From positions 111,864,334-111,928,333 of the forward strand of contig NC_082595.1 in assembly GCF_030936135.1 (NCBI RefSeq): DNA of 64,000 bases, written 5' to 3'. A program made the position numbers and the translations under genes. The notes beneath the pieces are model-generated. The model saw nothing but the letters and a program-made list of their open reading frames with translations, was not told the DNA's origin and searched no databases. Numbering within the stretch: the first letter of the stretch is position 1; each line of letters begins with the position of its first letter. Shown here in pieces: positions 32,801 through 44,800 of the stretch. The DNA comes from Gavia stellata (taxonomy: Eukaryota; Chordata; Aves; Gaviiformes; Gaviidae).

Positions 32801-35800
32801 TAACCCTGCAGTCTTATGTCAAATGATGCTGGTCACGAGCCAGTTCTCTGCCTTTCAGCTGTGTTTTTCTTTCCCTGTTTTTTTTGGCTGCAAAACTCTG
32901 GGATGTCATCAGCTTGTTGCCCTGTCGTCTTCCCAGGTTTCCCCACTGAATCCAAGAATATGTTTTCCACCAAGGGCACCTCCACGCAGGAGTTTGCCCT
33001 GGAACTGATGATTTTGTCCCTGCTGACCACCTCTGTCTCCTCTCTTCCAGGTGTGTGCGGCTGCTGTGGTGCCCTGCGTCCCCGCTACAAAAGACTCGTC
33101 GACAACATCTTCCCTGAGGACCCAGAGGTAAACGAGGCGCTGCTTCATGTGCTGAAGCTCTGGTGCTCGGGTTGCAGGGATGCGATGTGACCTGCCCAGA
33201 AACAGCTCCTGGGAGGCAGGTGATGCTTTGACTCCATAAGACCATGCCTGGAAGGTTGGATTTTCCTTTAAAGCCTGTTTGTGAGTGGAAATACAGAAGC
33301 AGCTCCTTCAGTCACATCGGCCTGGAGGGACAGGCTTCCTTTCCCAAAGGTGCCGGGCAGATGCACCATCTGAGGATGGGGGACTGGACGTGAAAGCATA
33401 CGTCTTTCTCTTTTGCAGGATAAGGAAAGCAGCTTCTAAGAGCAGGGGTCTCCTGGGGCCTCAGCCAGGCTTTCGAGCTCAAAAGCTGCTTATGCTTCCA
33501 AGATGTGGGGAAGCTGGTGCCCTGCTTGCTGCCTCGCTGAATTGGAGATGGGGGATGCCCTGCCAGCTGCGCCTGGAGCATCCCAAATCCGGCCTTTTTG
33601 TCTCCTTTTCACAGCTGAGATGCGAAGGCAGTGGAAGAGGGGCTCCCGGCTGGGGGTAGCGGGGCTGGGATTACCTAGAGAGGCAGTGAGCGCCTGTTTT
33701 GTCATGGCACGGGCAACGAAGCTGAACAAGAGAGGAGGCTGCTGCCGAGCCATGTGAAGAGCAGGAAGCACCGCAGTTTTCCACGCTGCAGGGGATTGGG
33801 GCTGGCAGCTTTGCACACTTGTGTCGTTTGGATTCAGCAGCTTGGAGGTGTTGATGTCCCTGTGTGCCCCCGTCCCCCTCGATGCTGGGGCATTGCTAGG
33901 GGCTGGCAAATGGTTCTTATTGTATTTACAGTGTGGGGTGCTCAGTGGAGGCTTGCACTGGGGTCACCCCTGGCTGTGGTGCATCAGAGAGCCCTCAGCT
34001 GACGCTAAATGCAATCCTCATTTTCCTTCCCTGGTGTACAAGGTGTGGGAAAGCACTGGGATGGGACTGGCGTGCTCCAGACCTCTGGCATCGCTGCCAA
34101 GGTTTGCTGCAGAGATACTCCTGATGTTTGCTGGGTCTGGGTGCGCGGCTGTGATGCCCTGCGCTGCTCTCTTTCAGGATGGGCTGGTGAAGACCAACAT
34201 GGAGAAGCTGACATTTTACGCCCTGTCTGCCCCGGAGAAGCTGGATCGCATTGGTGCCTACCTCTCCGAGCGGCTCATCCGAGATGTGAGCCGGCACCGA
34301 TATGGGTAAGGGCTGGGAGGCTGTTTCAGCCACACCAGTAGTTGGCATAATTATGGACCACTAGACAGTAGAGGGGGCTCAGGCAAGGGGGAGGATGTGT
34401 GGGGTACGCAGCTCCTTTGTGCTCCACGGTGTCCTGAAGCTGCAGAGACACCTGAGTGGGTTCTGCCTCCAAAAATGAGACATGGGAGCACGCAGGGATG
34501 TGCAAACTCCATGCAAAGTTGTGAGGGACCAGGCAAGCTGGGAGCCACGTAGTGTTTCCCTGGCATCGTGCTGTCCGTGCTTGAGGAGTCTGCGCATGTA
34601 TAGTGTTTGTTGCCAGCAGCAGGACTGCCATCATCCCTCTGGGCCATTATCAGGAGCCTGTGGCATCCTCCTGGCCTTTAAATGCCCACAGTGGCTCTTC
34701 CAGAGCCAGATGGAAGTCTGGCTAGGTGTGGGCAAGCAGCTAAACAGAGTGGCCCTGGCTGCAGCTTGCTGGGGTTTGTTCAGGACAAGCTTGGGTGTGT
34801 TGCACCCCTTGCACGTTTCTGTTGAGCTACGGTGACGTAGCACAAGTGGGAGCAAGGATGAATGGCAGCATGCTGATGCTTTTCCAGAGAGCATGTGATG
34901 GGGGTGCATTGGGCTGAATGGGGATTGCTGGTTTTGCTCTGTCCGGCTTACCTGCGTGGTCCTGGCTGGGCCCCCATCCCTTTGTCTTCCCTCCCCACAT
35001 CGCTTCCAGCAAGGCTTTGCCATGTTTACTGCAAGGAGAGCAGCGCCTGCCTGGAAATAGCTGACTGCCCTGATTAGAAACGCTGGGAGAGCATGGCAGG
35101 GCTCCTTTCCTTTGAAATAGCTCCTGGATTGATTCTTCTTGTCTCCTGAACAAAGCCATGTCAGGCAAACATGGCTCAGCTTCGCGGTGCGAACTTCAGC
35201 CTGCCTTTTATCCTGGGGGAAGAGAAGCCAGCAGCCTGCCTAAGAAGTGTTAAAGTTGGGAAACCTTCAAAGCCTCATCCGCATCACCTGTCATTGGGAG
35301 TGACAGGACATTCAAAGCTCTGCCTGATGTTCTGCGGTTAAGCGGCTGTTAACAGGCTCTGCTTGCTATGTTGGGAAAAGAAAGGCTTTCAGAGATTTTT
35401 GACATCTAATGACAAGCCTCGACGGGTGGAGGGGGGAATATATTCCTTCCTCCACCGCCTGTGCATATAAGCATATAATTGGGTTGGAGCACTAGCTAAT
35501 TTTCAAAGTCTAACTTTGAAATGCCTGAAATGGGTTCGGATCAACCTTTTGTTTGTAGGTCGGTGTTGGCTGGAGCAGCAGGGCTTGCCCTGCTGCAGAC
35601 ACCACAGCCGGGCTTTGAAAGAGCAGCCAAGCACCTGGGTGCCTCTTCTGCGTGTAAGATGAAGGTAGCCTTCATTTCAGGCCTGTCGGGTGTCATCTTT
35701 TTGTTGCCTTTATTGCTAAAAGGAGAAAGTGCTCTTGTTTGAGTTTGCAGCAATGCAACCCACCATCTGTGGGAGGATGATGGGGTAGGTCGGAGGTGAC

Positions 35801-38800
35801 AACTCCACAAGTGTCCCTTTTCCCTCTTGGTGGCCTGTGTCCAGTTGTCCCCAAAAGATAAGCCATGCTGTTGCAGTAATATTGGGCACAGAACATTGTT
35901 TTCAGCCTTGTTTCCTATGAGAAAGGAGCTTGATGCTTCATGCTGGTCGTTGGTCACCTCTTCATACCTTTTTTTCCCTCTGGGCCAGTTTTAACCCAGT
36001 TTGACAGATGGGTAGGAGCCTCACAGATCCAGGAATAGTTGGCAGCTTATTTTTGCAGTATCTTGAAGAGTAATGGTGCCTGAAGGACAGGCTGCAGTGT
36101 GAGCTCAACCACGCTACAAGACACCAGGGACTCTAATCAAGACTGGAGCCGGATTTCAACAGGTCTGGGGCCTCAGGAGAAGGGATCACTCTTTCTGTGT
36201 TTTACCAGCTGGAACCTGGAAGTCCAGGGTTTATCAGACACCTCATTTTCCCCCGAGAGGGCAGTTTGCCTCCCCAGCTGCCCTTTAATGTGCAGGCAGG
36301 GCTGGTGCAAGTAGATGGGCAGCTCCTGCCCACCTCGCTGCTGGCGAGCTTGGCACTTTTGGGTTCCCCTCTTGCAGCACAAGCTGGTGGCTGCTGCATG
36401 CCACCCAGGCTGCGAATTTAGCTGTGCAAGGAGCTGGCTCGAAAAAGGGAGGTTAAAAGAGGACTTGTCCTCGATATCAAGAGATCTGGGCTTGTCACCT
36501 CTTGCTTTCGGCTGCGGCAGGAGATCTGGGCTCGATGTGAGCTGCCGTGGTACAAAGATTCACAGCTGCATGGAGAGCAGGAGTCAAAGGGAGGTCGAAA
36601 GGAGCTGTAAAGTTTGGTTTTTTCCCCAGTGTCCTGGTACCAGGTCCATGTCAGTTCTTTGGGTACCTCAGAGGTCCTCCAAGAAGCTGGAGCTGTGAGA
36701 CTCGATGCAATCACCATTTGGTTTTATTCTGTGTTTTGGGCAACTCCAGCTGGAATAAACGTCTGCTTACAGCGGTCGGAGGTTGGAGTTTGCTTCTCCG
36801 CTGGGCTTTGTGTATGCAGTGGGTGATCAGCAACTGGAAGTCAGCGTGGTCATTGCACAAGCAGCCTATCCAGGGGCTCTGGCCACCTCATTGGTAATGA
36901 ACCAGACAATGTTGGTGCAGAAAGCGTCACGGGACCAGCCTGCGAACAGGCTTCGCCAGAGCCACTCCGAGCAACTGGCCCAATTTGTCTTGGAAACAAG
37001 AAGCAACACCTGACAAATTCTGCGATTGCAGTATAAGCATCTGGCCACCTCTGTAACGGCACCCGATCAAGATTTAGCGCTGGGCACGAGGTCTTTCAGC
37101 TTCCTCACAGAGGCAGGAGCATCACAGGACTGGTTTAATAAATAGCCTGGAAGATGCACCATAGCAGCTTGCAGCGAAGCCAGCTGCCAGAGGGTGGTCT
37201 GTGGGTGAGCTCAGCCTGGTCGGGAGGGATGGTGAAGGGATGTGCTGTGCTCAGGGAGGCTCCCTGCATGGGCCAGGGACCCCTCACGGGTGCATCCCCT
37301 CTTGCTGCTGTATTTGAACCAGGTTTTGGGCTTCCCCTGTCCCCGTTCAGCACGCAGAGCCAAGACTGAGCCCCATCCCCGGAGGAGGGATGGGGACCGA
37401 GGTAATCCTGGTGTGGGCAGTGCTGCACCCTGGTCTGTGCACTGCTGGACTAAACCCTGCTCACCCCAGGAACTTCTGGGATGATGTGAATAAGCTTTGC
37501 AGGGTTGCTTTATTGTGTATTTAAGCACAGCTTTTCTGGAGCACATCAGTCTAAATCTGTGTTCTCGTCCTGTCCCTCCTCCCTGGCCAGGACCAGCTGG
37601 GTCTGCAAAAACAGTTGCCTGTGATCCTGAGCCCACCCTGTACAAAGCCTGGTGCTCCCTCACGGGATATAAAGACCAGTTCAGGGCAAGGGAAGCCCAC
37701 AAGTGGTGCTGGGGGAGATGCAAGGTGTTGCTGGCAGCCTTGGTCCTGGGGCAGCTGGGCCTTCACTAGGAGGAGAGATGCTGGGAGCAGCCCACACCCT
37801 CTAAAAATATCCCAAGGGTATTTTGGGTGTAAAACTTTTCTCCTTGGGTTGGCCAGGGCAGGAGGTTGGCTTTTTGCAGGTGGGCACTGAGGCGGTTTGG
37901 GAGAGGGGAGGAGGAGGGATGGCCGTGGGCCCATGCTGCTGTTGGGGAGTGACCCTGGCCTCTGCTTGCTCCCAGGTATGTGTGCATTGCCATGGAGGCC
38001 CTGGATCAGCTCCTCATGGCCTGCCACTGCCAGAGCATCAACCTCTTCGTAGAGAGCTTCCTGAAGATGGTAGCAAAGCTGCTGGAGTCAGAGAAGCCCA
38101 ACCTGCAGATCCTGGGGACCAACTCGGTGAGTTAGGAGTGCAGCGGGAGGTGGCAGCACCCTGCTGACCCTGTTTTTGGCTTTCCACCCTGCCTGTTACC
38201 CCCACATCTCTGCACAGTGCCAGGGCAGGAAACCTTGTTGGGAAAGGATGGGGAGCAGTTGCAGGGGAGGATTTACAGTGTACCCACTCATGTGTCCTGC
38301 CACATGTGAGGTTTCTGAGACCTCAGCTGCGCTGCCTGTGCGTTGTCACTGCTGTTTGCTGTCTGTGACCTGTCGCTGGTCTCTGATCTCTGCTGCCATG
38401 CCTTCCCTCTCTTGAATTCAGCTTTTCCTAAACGAGCCCGAGGACACGGGGGCTGTCAGCGGTTTTGGACAATAGACCAACTTAGGAGGTGATCCCCATG
38501 GATTTTGGGGGCTTTTTGTGCTCAGAAAAGGGCTGGCTTAAACAGAGCTGCTGCTTGCAATAAATGGCTTAGCTGGACTGGGGATGTGTCGGTCACAGAC
38601 ATAAAATGAGGGGAAAGGAGAAGCATGGATGAACAAAGGTGACATCCTCCCAGCATCCAAACTGCTGATCCTGGCTGGCAGCCAGCAGCCACTTGTGCAT
38701 GGACTGGGAATGCTGGGCGTACCTGACACCTGGGCTTGCGAGGGCTCTGCCAGTGCCCGATAGCTTGACTTGGACAAGCAGCATCTGTTCTTGCTGCTGA

Positions 38801-41800
38801 GGGGGTTTAGATGGAGCTGATCATCCTGTGGGCAGGAAGGTGGACTGGGTAGATGCTCTCTCGAGTGCCTGGGAAACGCGTAGACAGCTCAGCCCTAAGC
38901 TTTAATTCTCCGCCATGTGTGACGGGGAGAGGGACAGTATTAATGTTTCTGCTGATGCCTCCCAGACAAGGTAGCACTGTGTCCCGTGATGCTTCTCTTC
39001 TCCAGGAGCCGGCACAGTCCGGGATGCGGTGTTGTAAATGCCTCCACTGAGGCACGGGCAGCCGAGCAGAGACCTTTCACACTCCGTTCTCCCTCGCAGC
39101 TAATTGCTCCCAGCTGAAAACGATGCGAGCTGCCCATCATCAAACCTATTAATCCACAGTCCTTGAAGAAGCGGGAGGATTGATCCCTCAGTTGAAACCT
39201 GCTGCCAACAGCAGCTTACCATGGCGTTTCAGTGCGGTGATGCCACCGTAAGACCTGGGTATGCTGCAGGGGCTGCCTGGGAAAGCCCCTTGCAATGGGA
39301 GCAGGGTCTCCAGGCAGCACCCACATCCCTCTGCCCAAGGGTGGCCCAGGCTCCCTGGGAGACCGGAGAGGTGCCACTTCCCATCCAAACCTCTTGAGAT
39401 GTGCCGGAGCTGCCTGGGTCCGTTCCAGTGGCAAGCAGCTGGGTCTCTTGCTGAGGAAACACCCTATGTTGCAGTGCAACACAAATGCATGCAATATCCC
39501 CTTGCCCAGCCCCTGAGCTGTTTGGGAAATGCCAGGGTTGTCCCAGGGTCCAGAGGGACCTGGGATGGAGGTAGGGTTTAAAGCTCAACTCAGCCAGCAT
39601 CTCCCTCTCCGTGGCCACTCTCTAGACACTCCTCAAGTCCTTGGATGGTGCCCAAGCAGAGCCCTGCATCAGAGGGGCTACTGGCATGTGGCATGGAGCT
39701 GAACCTCAACAGGAGTTGCCGGCGTGGAGCCGGGGAGGAGACAGCCCTCACTGTAGGGGCTGACGGTGCCACAGCAGAGACTTCAGTGAACTAGCCCCAA
39801 CACAGACATCCTCAAGCAGGAGGCATTGGGTCAAGGCAAGGTGGAGCCCTGCCTCGTATTTCCCGCCCATGCGGAGCAAACCTCCTGTGTTCAGGCACCC
39901 ATGGAGAGGAGAGATGGTCCTGGCCCACAGATAGAGGTTTCCTTAGCGCTGCTGTCACTGCGGTCAGGAATCAGTAGCGGGTGTTTTAATGAGGAGTCCA
40001 GATCAGGAATGATGGCTTAGTGATGCTTTTTTTTGCCTTCTCAAGTGTGGCGGCATTCAGAGGGCAAATAGCACAGAAAACCTGTGGGCTTTTATAGAAA
40101 AGTGAGTAATGATAATGAGACATTTCTTCCTATATCTGCTAATGAGGAATGTGCCTCAGGCTTGTGCTTAATTAGAGGGTGCTGTCTCAAGCAATCTTCA
40201 CAATAACAGAGCTGATGGCAAAGGCGGGAGGAGGTTGTTTATAGAAACCTGCTCCAAGTGAGTCATTCGCCGCGGCGTGAAATCTTGCCTGAGACACATC
40301 TCCCTCCTCACGCAGAGCCAAGGTGTCGTGCTGCAGAGGGGCTGATCCCGGGTACCAGCCCACCGGGCTCCACGGCCGTAGCGCTGGAGGAGGCAGTGAA
40401 AATCCAGTGTCCCATAATCGCTATAACCCCATCCTATAATCCCCAGGGTGAACATATGGAGCTGCAGCTTAAATCCACTTTGGTTTCTCATCCTTGTTAG
40501 GAAGCTGCTGGGCAACCTCCCCACTTTGGGTAGGAACCATCTAATTTCCAGCTCGATGTCATTCCCATTTTTATTTTTCCTCAAACCAACATTGATCTTT
40601 CATTTAAACACTCTTCCCCCGCCTTGATGTTCCTCTTCTGATGTATTTATGTCTGATGTATTTATAGGTGGCAGCGTTATCCCTTCCCAGCCGTTGTTTT
40701 GCTTCTCTAAGGCAGCTGCGCTCCTCGCATTTCTCCTGCACTTGCTCTCTGTTCATCCCAGCTGTGTTCCAGTTGGAGCTTGTTGGCTTCAAGCACGGGA
40801 GCCCCAAGCTGCCCAGCCCCCCACCCCTTCAAACCACAGCAGAAATAGTGTTGCATTTCAATATTTTAAACTTTTCTCAGTGGAAATATGGCGTGAAGCT
40901 GCAGAGCAGCTTTTTGGCTGGGATGCGGTGCCCGTTAGTGAAAATAACTCGCTTTCCCTGAAGGTTTGATGCCTCCTTTCCTGCCAGCCCAGCTCTCGGT
41001 GGGTCATTTCTGTGTGTCCTGGTGCTGCTTTTTGCCACTGGGTAGTGGGACCGGGATACACATCTCCTGTAATTGCTGCATGGTACAGCACCCTGGTAGG
41101 GGCAGCCAAGTCTTGGAAAAATGCAGTAGTCTGTGAGCAAGTGGCAGAGCCCTAAAAAAGTCCCATGGAGGAAGGAGAGGCTTCGAGGCGGATTTTTGCT
41201 CTGTTCTTGACTGCTTTTTACACGTTTGGGCCCTGCTGGAGGCTGCAGGCTGAAAACGGATGCAGAGAGGGCAGCTGCCTCCAGCTGTTGGCAGATGGGA
41301 ACACTGTGCCGCATCCAGTGTCACTGGGCACAGTGGCACCATGCAGGGAAGTCAGGGACAGAGGCGGGCAGGGTTTGCTGTGCCTGGCAGCCCGGGAAAC
41401 TGCCCTCGGGGCAGGGAGCTGAGCCATGGGCACTGCTGGTGTGGATGGGTGAGCTGGCAGTCCCGGAGGCCTCAACAGCTTCAGAATAAGGAGTGCTGAT
41501 GAGGTGGACCTCTTTGGTTGCCTGATATTATGAAACGAGCTGCTGTCCTCCGTGTGGGTGTGGGGTTGATACCTGCAGATACTGGCTGCAAAGAAGCCAT
41601 TTCCTTCCTTTATTTCATGACGCTCTTGGCCACTGGACGCTTGAGATGGCTCTCCCGGAGCTGCCACAAAGAGCCCCATTACTGCTCCTCGCTCTGCATC
41701 CTGCCCTCGCCTCCGATTGCATGTGGAGTTGCCATGAGCTTAAAAAACCCAATTTGTACACTGCCTGGTACAGAGGTTTCTTATATAATAGCCTGCGTTT

Positions 41801-44800
41801 TTCAGGTGAGTAAGTGGAGTTTATCAGTTGGAGCTGGTCCCTGCATTCTGGGAACAGTTCCTGGCGGGGCCAAGCCGGCTCCTTTGCTTGCACAGAGCCA
41901 GCCTTTGCAGCTGACGTTATTAATAGCCCGGTGCAGCGGGTGCATGCTAATCAGTGCCTGTGTGATGCGCTGGGATGGGCGGGATGGCTTTGCCAGCTGT
42001 GGAGGGGCACTGGTGGGCCGTTTGCCTGCTGCTCCCCTGGCAAGGCTGGATGCCAGCAAATGCGGAAAGCAAGAAGTGAGAAAAGCCTGCTGATAGAGTC
42101 GGGGTAAAGAAGGAGCTCCTGTGCAGCATGATAGCTCCAGAGGGTGCTGAGCACCCTAAGAAATGCCAGGTCGACAGGCCACCCGTTGGAGGTAGATTAG
42201 CTCCTCCCAGCTGGAAGAGGAACCCAGCAGTCCTTACGCCTTGGCCCAGGACAGCTTGCCCAAGTGACGTGGGATTGCTCGGTGCGACCGCAGAGCTTCG
42301 TGACACGCTGTTGTAAGCAATGGTGCTGCACTGGCATCGGCACTGCGCCGTGGTGCGGCGTCTCTGGTGGAAGTGTGTTCTGTGTATGGTGTGAGCAGGT
42401 GCCCGTAGTGGGAGATGTCTCGCTCAGAGGATTGGTAAGTGTGTGCAGCTGAATCCTCTGCCTCTGCTGTTGGGTCAGGGCTGGGATCTTTCCCAAGGGC
42501 TCCTTTGTGTCTCCTGGCTGATTTCAGAGCCTGGAGGAAAGCATTTCTAGCGAGCAGCTTCCGAGATTGAATGCATGGGCATCGTTGCTCTCCCAGCGTT
42601 TCTGCGTAGCAGCTAACAGCTGGGGTGGTTTGGGGGATTGCCTAGACAGAGAGCATCCTCTCCCTTCATTGCATTCCCATGCAAACGGCCTCAGCTTTCT
42701 CAGCGTGCTGAAGCGGGTGCAGCACGGGAGCAAAAAAGCAGCCAGCAGATTTCTCTGCCCAAAATCTTGGCAAGCAGCTGCTTACGCCCTAACTCTGAGT
42801 GGGAGGATAAAGCACAGGGACTTGGTGGCACGATGCTTGTCCCAGGCCAAGGATAAACCTCATCCGTTCGCAGCACCAGGCGCTGTTGGGTGGATACAGG
42901 CTGAATGCTCTGTATGTTCCAGCCAGGAGCTGATGCCTTAGATTTTGTGGCAGCTCTTGGGCTGTTGAGGTTTTATTTATTTCTCCTTTTTTAAAGCTAC
43001 CCCTATTGGCATGACTGGATGAGTTGAGTTTCCCCCTTCCTGCCTGACCCTTTGTTCCCATTTTTTCATGAATAAGTTTTGGAATTCAGAGGAAAGCTTG
43101 GAAACATGTTTATCCTTTCTTCCTCCTTAATTGTCTCCCTGAAAGCTTAAAAGCCAGATCTGTTGGTCAGCTGGCATTTCTGGCAAGCTCCCTGCCTGTT
43201 GGTGCAGCCAAGCTGGAAGGGAGCGATGGGACCTCGTGCTGCCAGGTGCTGCGGGCAAGATATGGGATGTGGTTAAGAACCCGCAGTTGTTTTTTCCACA
43301 GGCATTTCCAAGGCTGTGTTCACCCCTGCAGCAGCATTTGGGAAATGCTGGTCAGGTTTTGTGCCATCTGGGAGGATGGAAAGAAGCCGGGGGCAAATTT
43401 ATCTCCTGTTACTAGTGTGTGCTGCATATTAGGGATCCCTAACTCAAAGCCTCATTGCACCCCTAAATGCCCTTTACAGGGACCTCTGGGGCTTGCTGTG
43501 AGGTTTGCAGCATCTGCAGTGAGGCCTGAGTGCTGCTGGAGCTCAGTGGGGCTGTGCGGTGGCACGTTCCCGAATGGGGACCCTGTATCTTGGCTGCAGC
43601 TCAGCAGCCTGACTTGTCCCGAACCCGTGTCGAGCTGCTGTAGCAAAGAGCCCTGTGTCACACTGCTGAAGCCCACAAATGTTTGCTGGTTTGGAGAGGA
43701 ACTCTAAGAATATTTTTGTGGTCGTGCCCTCTGGGTTGACCCTCTCTTTCTTCTCTCCCAGTTTGTGAAGTTTGCCAACATCGAGGAGGACACCCCATCT
43801 TATCACCGGAGCTACGACTTCTTTGTCTCCCGCTTCAGTGAGATGTGCCACTCCAGCCATGACGACCTCGACATCCGGACGAAGTGAGTAACGCAAGTGG
43901 GGTGTCCCTGGACCCACTGGCTCTGCAAACACATCCTGGGCAGGCTTTCCTGTGCCCCCAGCCTCTGCCTTTCCTGGAGAAGCACCTGCTTTTGGGGGCA
44001 GGTTGGATGCAGGCTGTGCCTGGATTGATTGCTTTGTGCTGTGGTGGAGATGCACAGTGATTTCTCCACAGCTGGGCACATTCAGACTGCTGTTCTTTAC
44101 CCTCCCTTATTTTCCAAGCATTAAACCCCGCTGACTATATGGGAGGATGAAACAAGAGCTTAGAAAACACAGTGCAGCACATATCCAGCCTCTGTTGCTG
44201 TGGGGGATATTGCATGCAGTATTACATGTGTGTGAGAGAAGTTGGTTTGCATTTGCTGTCCTGAGAGTTGGTCCAGCTGTGCTCAGGCATTGGCTCGCTC
44301 TGACCATGGCCAATGACAGGACAAGGGACAAATGTGCCCTCGGGCTTCCGACTTCTTTTCTTTTGGTAAAATGTGAGCAAGTAACACCTGCAGTCTGCCC
44401 GTCACAGGGCTGCCTCAGTGCATCTTTAAGCATTTCTCGCCTTTGCTCCAGGGCCATGGCCTGCAGACAGCTGGAGCTCAGAGCAGGAGGCAAGGAAGTG
44501 ATCCTGGCCCCAAAAGGAAGGATGATGACGATGGGAAGAGGCCCCTCACTCTTAGCAGAATGAATGTTCACTCAAAAACTGCCTCCTGCAGCCATGTGGT
44601 CTGTTATTTTCCACGTTTAAAGGCAGTGACATCTTTCTAGACAGCATCGAGGACTGACTTGCTTTGCTTGTGATGGGAAATGTACCCCAGGGGGATTAAT
44701 TACAACTAAAGCAGACAGATTAATGTTGTTTACTGCTGCCAAGGCCAGTGCTGTCGGTGGTGTATTTAAAAAGACCCAGCGCTTGAAACGGCCCTGTGAG

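Larger units (their letters stand above)
20870..33050 (+). other. EFR3B: EFR3B intron 1 (12.2 kb)
   Basis: This is the largest intron. It starts with the 70-bp minisatellite, continues as G+C-rich unique sequence to about 24 kb, and then becomes patchy with AT-rich islands at 25.25-25.4, 26.4-26.6, 27.36-27.5, 28.5-28.96 and 30.8-31.3 kb. Homopolymer T runs lie at 23424-23445, 25096-25110, 25341-25355 and 31862-31884. No additional coding exon is supported. Confidence 0.6.

Noticed and set aside
34350-34385. CAGTAGAGGGGGC as a second CTCF site
   Set aside because: One extra G breaks the core, so it does not match as the site at 12660 does.
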